DNA of 48,860 nucleotides from assembly GCA_025352685.1 (NCBI GenBank), contig JANXSN010000027.1, positions 1 through 48,860 of the forward strand, in the 5' to 3' direction. Source of the stretch: Sphingomonadales bacterium. Its GTDB lineage: Bacteria > Pseudomonadota > Alphaproteobacteria > Sphingomonadales > Sphingomonadaceae. Below are positions 28,106-36,929 of this stretch, piece by piece (the stretch's first letter is position 1; each line of letters starts with the position of its first letter). The notes below the pieces were generated by a model. It searched no databases, was not told the origin of the DNA, and saw only the letters and a program-made list of their open reading frames with translations. The position numbers and the translations under genes are program-made.

Positions 28106-29052
28106 GTAGCGACCATCATCATGGATCTGGAGGTCAAACCCGTGCCGCGCTGACCAGCAGCGCGGCGATCGCCAGCATCGTCATGGCGGCGTTCCTTCTT
28201 GTGCTCAAACTATGGGCCTCGGCGCAAACGGGCTCCGTCGCCATGCTCGGATCGCTTGCGGATACCGGGCTCGATCTGCTCGCCGCCCTGGTTACGCTTT
28301 ATGGCGTGCGGATGGCCGCCCAGCCCGCCGATCGCGACCACCGCTTCGGTCATGGCAAGGCCGAGGCGCTCTCGGCGCTGTTCCAGGTCGTCGTGATCAT
28401 GCTGTCGGCGCTTTACATTTTCTATCGCGCGATCATGAGATTGATGGAAGGCGAGACGACGGCGCATGCCGAATTCGGGATCGGCGTATCGGCTATCGCC
28501 ATCTTGGCGACGCTCGGGCTGCTTGCCTATCAGCGTTATGTGATCGGCAAGACCGGATCGGTCGCGATCCGCGCCGATCATGTCCATTACCAATCCGACG
28601 TTCTGCTCAACATGGCGGTGATCGGCGCTCTGGTGCTTGACCAGTATCTCAAGATAAAATGGGCAGATCCCGTGTTTGGCATCGGCATTGCCGCTGCGCT
28701 GCTGTTGGGTGCGTGGAAGGCTTCGACCCACGCGATCGACCAACTGATGGACAAGGAATGGCCCGAAGAAAAGCGCCAGCATTTTCTTCAGATCGCGGCA
28801 CGCCACCCCGAGCTCGCCGGCATCCACGACCTGCGCACGCGATCATCAGGGACGCAGGATTTCGTCCAGTTCCACGTGTGGGTCGAACCCTCGATGACGG
28901 TTGCCGAAGCGCATCACGTAATGGAAGAAGTCGAAAATGTGCTGGAGCGTGAATTCCCCGGTACCGAAATTCTGATCCATCTCGATCCCGATGGACAAAT
29001 CGACAAAGAGGGCGTGTTGCCCCGCCACTTGGCCGAGGAAGCAACGCGTTGA
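28102..29052 (+). CDS. Cation diffusion facilitator (FieF/YiiP-like)
   Basis: Proton-driven exporter of divalent cations (Zn, Fe, Mn or Cd) in the inner membrane. The 316 residues have six helices (about 18-205) and a cytoplasmic CDF tail (about 215-305). The transport site is conserved: Asp54/Asp58 in SLADTGLD and His162/Asp166 in HVHYQSDV, the DD-HD type of YiiP. The N-terminus has a short DHHH cluster, and HRFGHGKAEAL marks the family. The start is TTG overlapping the pdxH stop, and its own stop overlaps the TTG start of the PhzF gene, so three genes are coupled. Metal specificity is not certain. Confidence 0.92.
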   Translation: MSSDHHHGSGGQTRAALTSSAAIASIVMAAFLLVLKLWASAQTGSVAMLGSLADTGLDLLAALVTLYGVRMAAQPADRDHRFGHGKAEALSALFQVVVIMLSALYIFYRAIMRLMEGETTAHAEFGIGVSAIAILATLGLLAYQRYVIGKTGSVAIRADHVHYQSDVLLNMAVIGALVLDQYLKIKWADPVFGIGIAAALLLGAWKASTHAIDQLMDKEWPEEKRQHFLQIAARHPELAGIHDLRTRSSGTQDFVQFHVWVEPSMTVAEAHHVMEEVENVLEREFPGTEILIHLDPDGQIDKEGVLPRHLAEEATR

Positions 29053-29909
29053 AAATCCCATTCTCCCAGATTGATGCGTTTTCCGACCGCCCGTTCGCTG
29101 GTAATCCGGCTGCCGTGATGCCTCTCGAGGCTTGGCTGGACGACGACGTGCTGCAGGCGATTGCACGCGAGAACAATCTTTCGGAGACCGCATTCATCGT
29201 GCCCGATGTAAGCGGCGCCAGCGACTATGAGTTGCGCTGGCACACGCCCGCCGCCGAGGTAGAACTGTGCGGCCACGCGACGTTGGCGAGCGGACATTAT
29301 GTGCTGGGCCACAATCGCGGTGTCGACCGCGTGACATTCCGGACGCGCAAATCCGGAATTCTCAGCGTCATGCGAGCGGGTGGTGGTTACGAGCTGACGC
29401 TGCCGGCATGGGTTGCGACACCTACGCCGCTCCCCGAGATCGCGGCCGCCCTGGGGATCGCCCAACCGCTGGCGACGTTGTGGCACGAGAGCGGCTATGC
29501 GCTCGTCATCGTCGACGACGAGGCGACAGTGAGGGGGCTGCGCCCAGATCTCTACGAGCTGCGCAAACTGGGACCAATCGTCGCGATCGTCAGCGCGCCG
29601 GGCACGACGACTGATTTCGTATCCCGCGTTTTTACCCCCTATTTCGACATTCCCGAAGACCCGGTGACGGGCTCCGCACACGCCGTCGCCGTACCTTACT
29701 GGGCGCAACGGTTCGGACGAGACCGTCTCACCGCTTTCCAGGCGAGCGTGCGCGGTGGCTTGGTCGGGTGCCGCCTTGCGGGAAATCAGGTTGTGCTGTC
29801 GGGAACGTGCGTGACTGTCATCGAGGGCGTGTTCACCCTTCAGGCAGCGACCAGTGCGGGCTCGGTTTCTTCGATCCAGCCTCCACCGATCACCCGGTCA
29901 CCGGCATAA
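29049..29909 (+). CDS. PhzF-family isomerase/epimerase-like protein
   Basis: The 286-residue protein has the PhzF diaminopimelate-epimerase-like fold. [16 protein letters not shown] opens it (8-23), the catalytic glutamate is Glu46 in [20 protein letters not shown] follows (about 71-81), and [14 protein letters not shown] sits in the second half. The family includes the phenazine isomerase PhzF, but here no phenazine genes are near, so the reaction is unknown. The start is TTG, coupled to the cation exporter. The natural family end is near VIEGVFTL; the extra 22 or so residues ([11 protein letters not shown]...) are read through the 3' end of mnmA on the other strand. Confidence 0.88.
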   Translation: MKIPFSQIDAFSDRPFAGNPAAVMPLEAWLDDDVLQAIARENNLSETAFIVPDVSGASDYELRWHTPAAEVELCGHATLASGHYVLGHNRGVDRVTFRTRKSGILSVMRAGGGYELTLPAWVATPTPLPEIAAALGIAQPLATLWHESGYALVIVDDEATVRGLRPDLYELRKLGPIVAIVSAPGTTTDFVSRVFTPYFDIPEDPVTGSAHAVAVPYWAQRFGRDRLTAFQASVRGGLVGCRLAGNQVVLSGTCVTVIEGVFTLQAATSAGSVSSIQPPPITRSPA

Positions 29910-30943
29910 AGCACTGCTGCCTGGCCCGGCGCCACGCCGTATTCGGGCGCCTCGAAGCGTAGCCAGTCATTCTCGAAACGTGCCGGGACGGGCTTAGCGA
30001 GCGAGCGCACCTTGGCGGTGATGGCCACCTCGGGCGTAGGACCGATCAGGTTCATTTCCGACAATCGTGCCTGGGCCACGCCAAGCGCCGCCTTGGGACC
30101 AACGATCACCCGATTGGCCGACACATCCAGTCGCACGACATATACAGGCTCCGCCAGTCCGCCGATCTCGAGTCCCCGGCGCTGGCCGATCGTGAAGCCG
30201 AGGATGCCGCGATGCCTACCCACGACATTTCCCGATAGGTCGACGATGTCTCCAGCAATCGCTGCGTCGGGTCGCAGCTTGCGAACGAGGCTCGCATAAT
30301 CGCCGTCGGGTACGAAGCAGATGTCCTGGCTGTCGGGCTTTCCCGCCACGCCGAGACCCAGCTCGGCGGCAATCGCGCGCACTGCAGGCTTTTCCATGCC
30401 CCCCAGCGGAAACCTTAGATAGTCGAGCTGTGCATCGGTCGTCGCGAACAGGAAATAACTCTGGTCGCGGGCGGCGTCGATTGCACGGTGGAGCTCGGGG
30501 CCAGCCGGCCCGATGACACGACGGACATAGTGCCCGGTTGCCAGGCAATCTGCGCCGAGTTCCTTGGCCAATGCAAAAAGGTCAGTGAACTTCACGCCCA
30601 TGTTGCAACGAACACACGGGATGGGAGTGCGCCCGGCAACATAATCGTCGGCGAACCTGTCGATCACCGAATCGCGAAAGCGGCTTTCATGGTCGAAGAC
30701 ATAGTGGGCGATTCCCAGTTTGTCGGCGACGGCTCGGGCATCGCGGATGTCCTGCCCGGCACAGCAGGCACCGGGGCGCTTGGTTGCTTCGCCGTGATCG
30801 TAGAGCTGAAGCGTCACCCCGATGACTTCGGCACCGGTGCGCGCTGCGAGCGCCGCCACAACTGACGAATCGACACCGCCCGACATCGCCACGACGATCC
30901 GAGCTCCAGCGGCAGGCCGGTCGAGTTGGAAGAGCATTTCCAT
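29840..30943 (-). CDS. mnmA: tRNA 2-thiouridine(34) synthase MnmA
   Basis: ATP-dependent thiolase that makes the 2-thio group on U34 of tRNA-Lys, -Glu and -Gln. From ATG 30943 it has 367 residues: PP-loop SGGVDSS at 21-27, the catalytic Cys113 in PCVRCN, the second cysteine 209 in SQDICF, and ATGHYVR between them. A GTG at 30952 would add three residues, but AGGTG is better spaced for 30943. Its 3' end overlaps the convergent PhzF gene by 70 bp. It is divergent from the sciP region. Confidence 0.95.
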   Translation of the reverse strand: MEMLFQLDRPAAGARIVVAMSGGVDSSVVAALAARTGAEVIGVTLQLYDHGEATKRPGACCAGQDIRDARAVADKLGIAHYVFDHESRFRDSVIDRFADDYVAGRTPIPCVRCNMGVKFTDLFALAKELGADCLATGHYVRRVIGPAGPELHRAIDAARDQSYFLFATTDAQLDYLRFPLGGMEKPAVRAIAAELGLGVAGKPDSQDICFVPDGDYASLVRKLRPDAAIAGDIVDLSGNVVGRHRGILGFTIGQRRGLEIGGLAEPVYVVRLDVSANRVIVGPKAALGVAQARLSEMNLIGPTPEVAITAKVRSLAKPVPARFENDWLRFEAPEYGVAPGQAAVLYAGDRVIGGGWIEETEPALVAA

Positions 30944-31374
30944 GCATGTCACCTAGTGCGTCGGTCCTCAGATCGCCATGGTTTACGCGAACTTCATTGG
31001 TTGCGGTGCATCAGAACGCGATGGATTTGTCGTTTTCCCGCCGAAATGCGCTCAAGCCGGCTTCGCTCGATTTGGCGACCTTGCTCGCCCGCATCAGCGC
31101 AACACAAGCGGCAACGCCGACGGCACGGTCACAGATGCAGATCGACCGAAGCCCGACTGCCACCAGCCATGCCGACGCCCGTGTCGATGTCTTTGGCCGG
31201 CCAAAGTTGCTTGCGGGGCAGCTTCAGGAAGCCAGTTTCGCCAAGATGTTCAGTCTGCGTCAACCAATGTGAAGCCCGCGTTTACCTTGGCATTTTAGCG
31301 TTCTTTCAATGCCCGGCACGTAAGACTGCCAAATAAGTTGACGTTCGGACCTTTGGTTCGCTGTTGAGGTACTA
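30944..31374. other. Region between mnmA and sciP; one doubtful small ORF
   Basis: A plus-strand frame from ATG 31021 to 31272 would encode 83 residues (MDLSFSRRNALKPASLDLAT...), soluble, with no recognised domain and no ribosome-binding site. It may be a real orphan gene or chance. The last 100 bp ahead of sciP includes TTGACG at 31338-31343 as a possible -35 element. Confidence 0.35.
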
Positions 31375-31674
31375 ATGATCGAGAATCAGAAAATACGTCC
31401 CGCACAAGTTATCGGACCGCTCGGTGAGCCTTTGACGCTTGAGTCGCTTCCGCCACCGTCGACGACCCGCTGGGTCGTTCGACGCAAGGCCGAGGTCGTC
31501 GCTGCGGTGAGCGGCGGGCTGTTATCGGTTGACGATGTCTGCGACCGGTACAGCCTGACGCTCGAAGAATTTGCAGGATGGCAACGCGCGGTCGATCGGT
31601 CCGGCATGCCGGGCCTGCGCGTGACCCGCATCCAGCACTACAAGTCGCTTTACGAGCGCCAGCAGAAATACTGA
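31375..31674 (+). CDS. sciP: SciP-type transcriptional regulator (DUF1153)
   Basis: The 99-residue protein aligns by eye with Caulobacter SciP, the small DNA-binding protein that blocks CtrA-activated transcription early in the cell cycle. Shared blocks are VIGPLGEPLTLESLPPP (12-28), RWVVRRKAEVVAAVSGGLLS (32-51), the helix-turn-helix DVCDRYSLTLEEFAGWQ (54-70) and RVTRIQHYKSLY (82-93). There is no signal or membrane segment. A GAATC (CcrM GANTC) site lies at 31383-31387, inside codons 3-5. A strong hairpin follows the gene. That it inhibits CtrA here is inferred from the family. Confidence 0.9.
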   Translation: MIENQKIRPAQVIGPLGEPLTLESLPPPSTTRWVVRRKAEVVAAVSGGLLSVDDVCDRYSLTLEEFAGWQRAVDRSGMPGLRVTRIQHYKSLYERQQKY

Positions 31675-31714
31675 CGCTCAACGGCGCCTGTGGCTGTTGC
31701 GTTGCCGTTACAAT

Positions 31715-31748
31715 CGAAGGGCCCGTGCGGAACCACGCGGGCCCTTCG
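31715..31748. terminator. 11-bp stem hairpin after sciP
   Basis: CGAAGGGCCCG pairs perfectly with CGGGCCCTTCG around a 12-base loop. It lies 41 bp after the sciP stop and 43 bp before the ribosome-binding site of the next gene. No T-run follows, so it may terminate weakly, act as a pause or protect the 3' end. Confidence 0.6.
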
Positions 31749-31803
31749 TGCGTCTGGTGCCTGTAGGCCGGCCGAGAAGTTCGGCGGAAACAGGAGGAAA
31801 ATC

Positions 31804-32055
31804 ATGAATTTAATTATCTGGCTGATCATCGGCGGTGTTATCGGATGGCTGGCGAGCATCGTCATGCGCACTGACGGACAGCAGGGCATCTTCCTCAACA
31901 TCGTGGTCGGCATCGTCGGATCGTACATCGGCGGCTTCTTGTTCGGGCCGATGCTCGGAACCGCCGGCGGTGCGGGGCCCTACATCAGCGCGTTCCTCGG
32001 CGCGGTTATCCTGCTGGCGATCGTCAATCTCATCCGCCGCGGTAGCGTTCGGTAA
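31804..32055 (+). CDS. GlsB/YeaQ/YmgE family membrane protein
   Basis: An 83-residue protein that is almost entirely membrane. Three hydrophobic stretches (about 2-20, 29-51, 58-77) carry the family start IIWLIIGGVIGWLASIVM, then GIFLNIVVGIVGSYIGGFLFGPM and AFLGAVILLAIVNLI. The family is a stress-linked, transglycosylase-associated small membrane protein of uncertain role. AGGAGG at 31792-31797 fixes the start and suggests strong translation. A second family member is encoded convergently just downstream. Confidence 0.92.
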   Translation: MNLIIWLIIGGVIGWLASIVMRTDGQQGIFLNIVVGIVGSYIGGFLFGPMLGTAGGAGPYISAFLGAVILLAIVNLIRRGSVR

Positions 32056-32063
32056 CTGCAATG

Positions 32064-32085
32064 GGGGTCGCAGCAATGCGACCCC
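32064..32085. terminator. Bidirectional hairpin with GCAA tetraloop
   Basis: GGGGTCGCA-GCAA-TGCGACCCC is a perfect nine-base stem with a stable GNRA loop, placed in the 31 bp between two convergent GlsB-family genes. It starts eight bases after one stop and ends one base before the other. It can serve both transcripts. Confidence 0.75.
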
Positions 32086-32086
32086 G

Positions 32087-32341
32087 TCAGCTTCTCCGCG
32101 TCATGACCAATCGGTAGACGCCCAGCAGAAGCACCGCACCCATCACGGCCGCTACCCATCCCGTGGCTTGGCCGGGCTGATACAGATGCAGCGCCTGACC
32201 GAGATAACCAGCGAGCAGCGCGCCGGCCACGCCGATCAGCACCGTGGCCACCAGCCCGCCGGGGTCGCGTCCGGGTATCAGGAGCTTGGCCAGCAACCCC
32301 ACAACAAGCCCGACCATGATCCAGCCCATGATCGCCGCCAT
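32087..32341 (-). CDS. GlsB/YeaQ/YmgE family membrane protein (second copy)
   Basis: An 84-residue paralogue of the convergent neighbour, with MGWIMVGLVVGLLAKLLIPG (5-24), a Gly-rich middle (GGLVATVLIGVAGALLAGYLG, about 28-48) and a third hydrophobic stretch (about 60-78). The start at 32341 (MAAIMGW) is chosen because GGAAGGAA lies about seven bases ahead; a frame to 32377 adds a charged tail not typical of the family. The LLIPGRDPGG loop is the form common in this family, whereas the plus-strand copy has a different loop. Role unknown beyond the stress association of the family. Confidence 0.9.
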   Translation of the reverse strand: MAAIMGWIMVGLVVGLLAKLLIPGRDPGGLVATVLIGVAGALLAGYLGQALHLYQPGQATGWVAAVMGAVLLLGVYRLVMTRRS

Positions 32342-32464
32342 ACCCGGTTCCTTCCGTCGCTTTACCAGACCCGGCACTCACGCCAAAAGCGCTGGGAAAA
32401 CCTAGTTTGCCGCATGTGTCACGACTTGCACAGCCTTGTTTGCCGGTTCATGGCATGACAACAC

Positions 32465-32491
32465 TTGAGCGCAGTGACTTATTGGTATAAT
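32465..32491 (+). promoter_or_regulatory. Probable sigma-70 type promoter for the RND operon
   Basis: A perfect -10 TATAAT (32486-32491) is preceded by TTGAGC (32465-32470) with a 15-bp spacer, shorter than ideal. It lies 41 bp before the adaptor start in an otherwise GC-rich context, and the surrounding region is AT-richer. Confidence 0.5.
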
Positions 32492-32532
32492 ACACCTGTG
32501 CGAAACGCGTGTAAACGGCTGGAATGCTTGGC

Positions 32533-33720
32533 ATGAACTACGAGACAGGATTCGCCCGCGATCAGGGCACGATCGACATGATTGACGACGAGGGTAAGGC
32601 TGCAAAGCGGCGTCGCATACTGGTCATTGGCGGGGCAGTCGCAGCTGTCGTGTTGATTCTTGCCGTTGTGTCGTGGGCAATGAAGCCGGCGACACCTGCC
32701 GGGGGCGACGCAGGCAAGGGCAAACAGGCCGCGACCGTGTCGGTCATGGTACCCGGTCGTCAGACCGTCGATCGCATCGTCTCGGCAACCGGCAATCTGG
32801 GTGCGCGCCGCGAGATGCCGATCGGCGTCGCAGGCGAGGGTGGCATGGTCACGCAGGTGCTTGTCGAAGCGGGGACATGGGTCGCCGCAGGGCAAGTGCT
32901 GGCGACCGTCGATCGTCAGGTGCAGACACAACAGGGAGCGTCGCTGGCCGCACAGATCGGTGTCGCAGATGCGGATCTGCGCGTGGCGCAATCCGAACTC
33001 GACCGCGCACAGCTCCTTGTATCCCGTGGCTTTATTTCAAAGGCTGACATCGACCGCAAGGTCGCAACGCGTGACGCCGCGCGCGCGCGAATCGGAGTTG
33101 CGCGTGCCCAGCTTGCGCAGCAACGCGCGACAACTTCACGCCTCGACATCCGGGCGCCCGCGGCAGGCCTCGTCCTTGAGCGCAAGGTCGAACCCGGACA
33201 GGTGGTCTCCCCTGGATCTGGCATGTTGTTCCGGATGGCGAAGGGCGGCGAACTCGAACTGCTTGCCCGTTTGGGCGAGGTCGACCTCGCGCGCATGAGC
33301 GTGGGTCAGCGTGCGTCAGTCACGCCGGTTGGCAGCGCGCAGAGCTTTGCCGGCCAAATCTGGCAGATTTCGCCGGTGATCGATCCGCAGACGCGGCAAG
33401 GCGTCGCGCGTGTTGCCTTGAGCTATGACAAGGCGCTGCGTCCCGGCGGATTTGCTTCGACCAAGATCGTCAGCGGTGCAGCCGACCTCCCTCTGCTGCC
33501 CGAATCGGCAATACAGAGCGACCCCAAGGGTAGCTTTGTGTACATCGTGGATTCGCATAATAAAGTCGTGCGGCGCGACGTCACGGTCGGCGATGTCACC
33601 GATGCCGGTGTTACCGTGCTTTCGGGGCTCACGGGGCAGGAAGCCGTAGTCGTCAGCGCAGGGGCCTTTCTCAATCCTGGTGAATCGATTATCCCTCAAC
33701 GGGTGAAATCGATCGGGTAG
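32533..33720 (+). CDS. RND efflux periplasmic adaptor (membrane fusion protein)
   Basis: Links the inner-membrane pump to an outer-membrane channel. From ATG 32533 there are 395 residues: a charged cytoplasmic start, one transmembrane anchor (about 29-49, ILVIGGAVAAVVLILAVVSWA), a barrel-sandwich domain, an alpha-hairpin (about 135-205) and a beta-barrel plus membrane-proximal domain. RAPAAGLVLERKVEPGQVVSPG is the biotinyl-lipoyl half. ATG 32524 is also possible, but GGA is then too close. It is uncleaved, not a lipoprotein. The permease follows 55 bp downstream, with a small hairpin (GCGGGC-ATCAA-GCCCGC, 33725-33741) between them that might tune expression. Substrate unknown. Confidence 0.92.
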   Translation: MNYETGFARDQGTIDMIDDEGKAAKRRRILVIGGAVAAVVLILAVVSWAMKPATPAGGDAGKGKQAATVSVMVPGRQTVDRIVSATGNLGARREMPIGVAGEGGMVTQVLVEAGTWVAAGQVLATVDRQVQTQQGASLAAQIGVADADLRVAQSELDRAQLLVSRGFISKADIDRKVATRDAARARIGVARAQLAQQRATTSRLDIRAPAAGLVLERKVEPGQVVSPGSGMLFRMAKGGELELLARLGEVDLARMSVGQRASVTPVGSAQSFAGQIWQISPVIDPQTRQGVARVALSYDKALRPGGFASTKIVSGAADLPLLPESAIQSDPKGSFVYIVDSHNKVVRRDVTVGDVTDAGVTVLSGLTGQEAVVVSAGAFLNPGESIIPQRVKSIG

Positions 33721-33775
33721 CGCCGCGGGCATCAAGCCCGCCGGCTGATCCGGGCCAAGTTAGGATTGCCGCGTT

Positions 33776-36700
33776 ATGAGTTTCCGGAATATGTCGGCAT
33801 GGGCAATTCGCAACCCGGTTGCGCCCATCGTTCTATTCATTGCTCTGCTCCTCGCCGGTGTCCTGTCGTTCTCGCGCATGGGCGTGAACAATAATCCGGA
33901 TATCGACTTCCCGGCGGCCACCGTCGTCATTTCGCAGCCGGGCGCTGCGCCGACCGAACTCGAGACGCAGATAACGCAAAAAGTCGAAGCCGCTGTCCGC
34001 AACGTCGTCGGGGTCGACGAAATAAACTCGACCGTGCGCGAGGGCAGTTCGGCCACATTCGTCCAGTTCGCCATCGGCACACCGGTTGATCGGGCCGTCA
34101 ACGATGTCCGCGATGCCGTCGCCAATATTCGCAGCGACTTGCCTGAGGGAATTCTCGAACCGCAAGTCTCGCGCATTAATATCTCGGGCGACCCAATCGG
34201 CTTCTTCTCTGCCGAATCGCGCGACATGTCGCTTGAGGAGTTGAGCTGGTACGTCGACAATACAGTGTCGAAACGTCTGCTGGGCGTCGAGGGCATGGCC
34301 GCCGTCACCCGTACCGGGGGGGTAAGTCGCGAAATCCGTGTGACGCTCGATCCGGCCAAACTCCAGGCCCAGGGCGTGACCGCATCCCAGGTCAATACCC
34401 AGTTGCGTTCAGTCAACCTCAACGCGGCGGGCGGACGGGCAGAAATCGCGGGTTCTGAACAATCGGTTCGCGTGCTGGGCAACGCGCTCGACGCCTATCA
34501 GCTATCCCAGACCAATATTTCAGCGGGGACGGGCCGGACGATCAAACTCGCCGATCTCGGCACCGTGCGCGATGGCTATGCCGAGCAGCGCTCGATCGGC
34601 ATGATGGACGGACGGCAGGTGCTCGCCTTCTCGCTCGAAAAAGCCAAAGGCTCGTCGGACGTTACGATCTACGAAGGTGCGCTGGCGCAAATGAAGGCGC
34701 TGGAAAAGGAAAATCCCAAGGTCAAATTCACCTTGTTGTCGACCTCAGTGCCCTACACGATCAGTCAATACCACTCGGCGATCGAGGCGATGATCGAGGG
34801 TGCGATACTTGCCGTTCTCGTGGTGCTGCTGTTCCTGCGCGACTGGCGCGCGACGATCATTTCGGCAATTGCGATCCCGCTTTCGGCCATTCCCGCTTTC
34901 TGGTTCATGGACCTATTGGGCTTTTCGCTCAATAGTCTGTCGCTCCTCGCGCTCAGTCTGGTTGCAGGCGTCCTCGTCGACGATGCAATCGTCGAAATTG
35001 AAAACATCGTCCGTCACATGCGCATGGGCAAGACCGCCTATCAGGCGTCGATCGACGCGGCCGACGAGATCGGCCTCGCGGTGCTCGCAACGACCATGGC
35101 AATCGTTGCCGTCTTTCTGCCCGTCGGTTTGATGCCAGGAATCTCGGGGCAGTTTTTCAAGAATTTCGGCTTGACTATTGTCGTGTCGGTCCTGCTCAGC
35201 CTTGCGGTTGCTCGGCTGATCACACCAATGATCGCTGCCTATTTCTTGAAATCGCACGGCCGTGCCGAACACGGCGCCGGGCCGGTGATGGATCGCTACA
35301 TGACGCTTCTGCACTGGACGTTAGAGCACCGCTTGAAAACCATCATGATGGGTGGTCTCAGTCTGGTCCTGACCGTGATCATGTTTACCGGGTTGCCGTT
35401 TGGACTGATGAAGCCCCTGCCTCTGACGTTCCAGCCGACCATCAACACCGACTATAGTCAGGTTCGGATCGAACTGACGCCCGGCTCTACGCTGGCCCAG
35501 ACCAAGGAAGTTACCGATCGCGTTCGCAACATGCTCGGCAACGCGCCTGAAGTCGAACACGCGTTCTCGCGCATCTCGGTCGGAAGCGCCAACATCAATT
35601 TGACACTCCGCAAAGATCGCAAGATGACAAGCGTCGAATTCGAGCGCGGCTGGGCCGCCCAGCTCAACGCGGTGCCCGATGCGCGCGTGACCTTTCAATC
35701 GCAGCAGAATGGAGGACCCGGTAACACCGGTCGTGACATCACGATTACGCTGGGCGGCGACAATCCCGTCCTGCTCAATGCAGCCGCCAACAAGATTGTC
35801 GAGCAGATGCGCGACTTGCCTGAACTGCGCGCGCCCCGGTTCAACGGTGACCTGCTGCGCCCCGAGATCATCATCAAGCCACGTCTCGACCTCGCGGCAT
35901 CGCTCGGCGTGACGACACAAGCGCTGAGCCAATCGATCCGGATCGCGACGCTGGGCGACATCGACCAGAACAGCGCGAAGTTCTCCCTGTCCGACCGGCA
36001 AATTCCCATCCGCGTTGCACTCAGCGAGGATTCACGCCGCAATCTCTCGACGATTGAAAACCTGCCGGTCCCGACGGCAACGGGAAGCTCGGTTCCATTG
36101 AAACTGGTGGCCGAAATCGGTTTTGGTGCGGGACCGGTACAAATTCAACGGACCAACCAGATCCGCCGTACTTCCATCGGCGTTGATCTCGCGCCCGGAC
36201 TCGTCACCGGCGATGCCATGCCCAAAATAAACCAGCTGTCGGCGCTTAAGAACCTGCCCCAGGGGGTCAAGCAACTGACGCTCGGTCAGGCAAAGTGGCA
36301 GTATGAGTTGTTCTTGAACTTCATCGTCGCAGTGATCGCCGGCGTCTTGCTTGTCTTTGCAGTTCTGGTGCTGCTCTACAAACGGGTGATGCCACCGTTT
36401 GTAAATATGGGATCGCTGTTGCTGGCCCCGTTGGGCGGCGCCATTGCCTTGCGGCTTACTGGCAACGCGGTCTCGATGCCTGTCCTGATCGGTTTCCTGA
36501 TGCTATTCGGCATCGTTGCCAAGAACTCGATCCTGCTAGTCGATTTTGCCCTCGATGAAATGAACAAGGGCGTCGACAAGATGGTGGCGATCGCTGACGC
36601 AGGCCACAAGCGTGCACAGCCGATCGTCATGACCACTGTCGCCATGGTCGCAGGTATGGTTCCCGTATCGCTGTCATTGTCAGGAGACGGCGCGTGGCGT

Positions 36701-36883
36701 GCGCCGATGGGCATCACCGTGATGGGCGGGCTGGCTTTATCGACGGTGCTGACCCTGCTGATCGTACCAGCAAGTTTCAGTCTGGCAGTCGGTATCGAGC
36801 AAAAGGTCGGGCCCTGGCTGTCGCGCAAGCTGACCAATGGCGGCGAGGGAGCGAAGGCCTCCGCGCCGCAACCCGCCGAGTGA
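33776..36883 (+). CDS. RND efflux permease (AcrB/HAE1 family)
   Basis: A 1035-residue inner-membrane, proton-driven exporter with two repeats of one helix, a large periplasmic loop and five more helices. Proton-relay residues are present: Asp402/Asp403 in VLVDDAIVEIEN (TM4) and Lys916 in IVAKNSILLVDFALDE (TM10). The start MSFRNMSAWAIRNPVAPIVLFIALLLAGVLS-type is usual, with TTAGGA upstream. Overall it is closer to the MdtB/MexK-like or unassigned HAE1 branch than to AcrB, judged by the NNNPDIDFP opening. No outer-membrane TolC partner is encoded here. Drug or lipid substrate unknown. Confidence 0.94.
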   Translation: MSFRNMSAWAIRNPVAPIVLFIALLLAGVLSFSRMGVNNNPDIDFPAATVVISQPGAAPTELETQITQKVEAAVRNVVGVDEINSTVREGSSATFVQFAIGTPVDRAVNDVRDAVANIRSDLPEGILEPQVSRINISGDPIGFFSAESRDMSLEELSWYVDNTVSKRLLGVEGMAAVTRTGGVSREIRVTLDPAKLQAQGVTASQVNTQLRSVNLNAAGGRAEIAGSEQSVRVLGNALDAYQLSQTNISAGTGRTIKLADLGTVRDGYAEQRSIGMMDGRQVLAFSLEKAKGSSDVTIYEGALAQMKALEKENPKVKFTLLSTSVPYTISQYHSAIEAMIEGAILAVLVVLLFLRDWRATIISAIAIPLSAIPAFWFMDLLGFSLNSLSLLALSLVAGVLVDDAIVEIENIVRHMRMGKTAYQASIDAADEIGLAVLATTMAIVAVFLPVGLMPGISGQFFKNFGLTIVVSVLLSLAVARLITPMIAAYFLKSHGRAEHGAGPVMDRYMTLLHWTLEHRLKTIMMGGLSLVLTVIMFTGLPFGLMKPLPLTFQPTINTDYSQVRIELTPGSTLAQTKEVTDRVRNMLGNAPEVEHAFSRISVGSANINLTLRKDRKMTSVEFERGWAAQLNAVPDARVTFQSQQNGGPGNTGRDITITLGGDNPVLLNAAANKIVEQMRDLPELRAPRFNGDLLRPEIIIKPRLDLAASLGVTTQALSQSIRIATLGDIDQNSAKFSLSDRQIPIRVALSEDSRRNLSTIENLPVPTATGSSVPLKLVAEIGFGAGPVQIQRTNQIRRTSIGVDLAPGLVTGDAMPKINQLSALKNLPQGVKQLTLGQAKWQYELFLNFIVAVIAGVLLVFAVLVLLYKRVMPPFVNMGSLLLAPLGGAIALRLTGNAVSMPVLIGFLMLFGIVAKNSILLVDFALDEMNKGVDKMVAIADAGHKRAQPIVMTTVAMVAGMVPVSLSLSGDGAWRAPMGITVMGGLALSTVLTLLIVPASFSLAVGIEQKVGPWLSRKLTNGGEGAKASAPQPAE

Positions 36884-36929
36884 CCCGATACCGAGTGCAA
36901 CTGGCACGATGGCTGCGCGTTCTTAGCTA

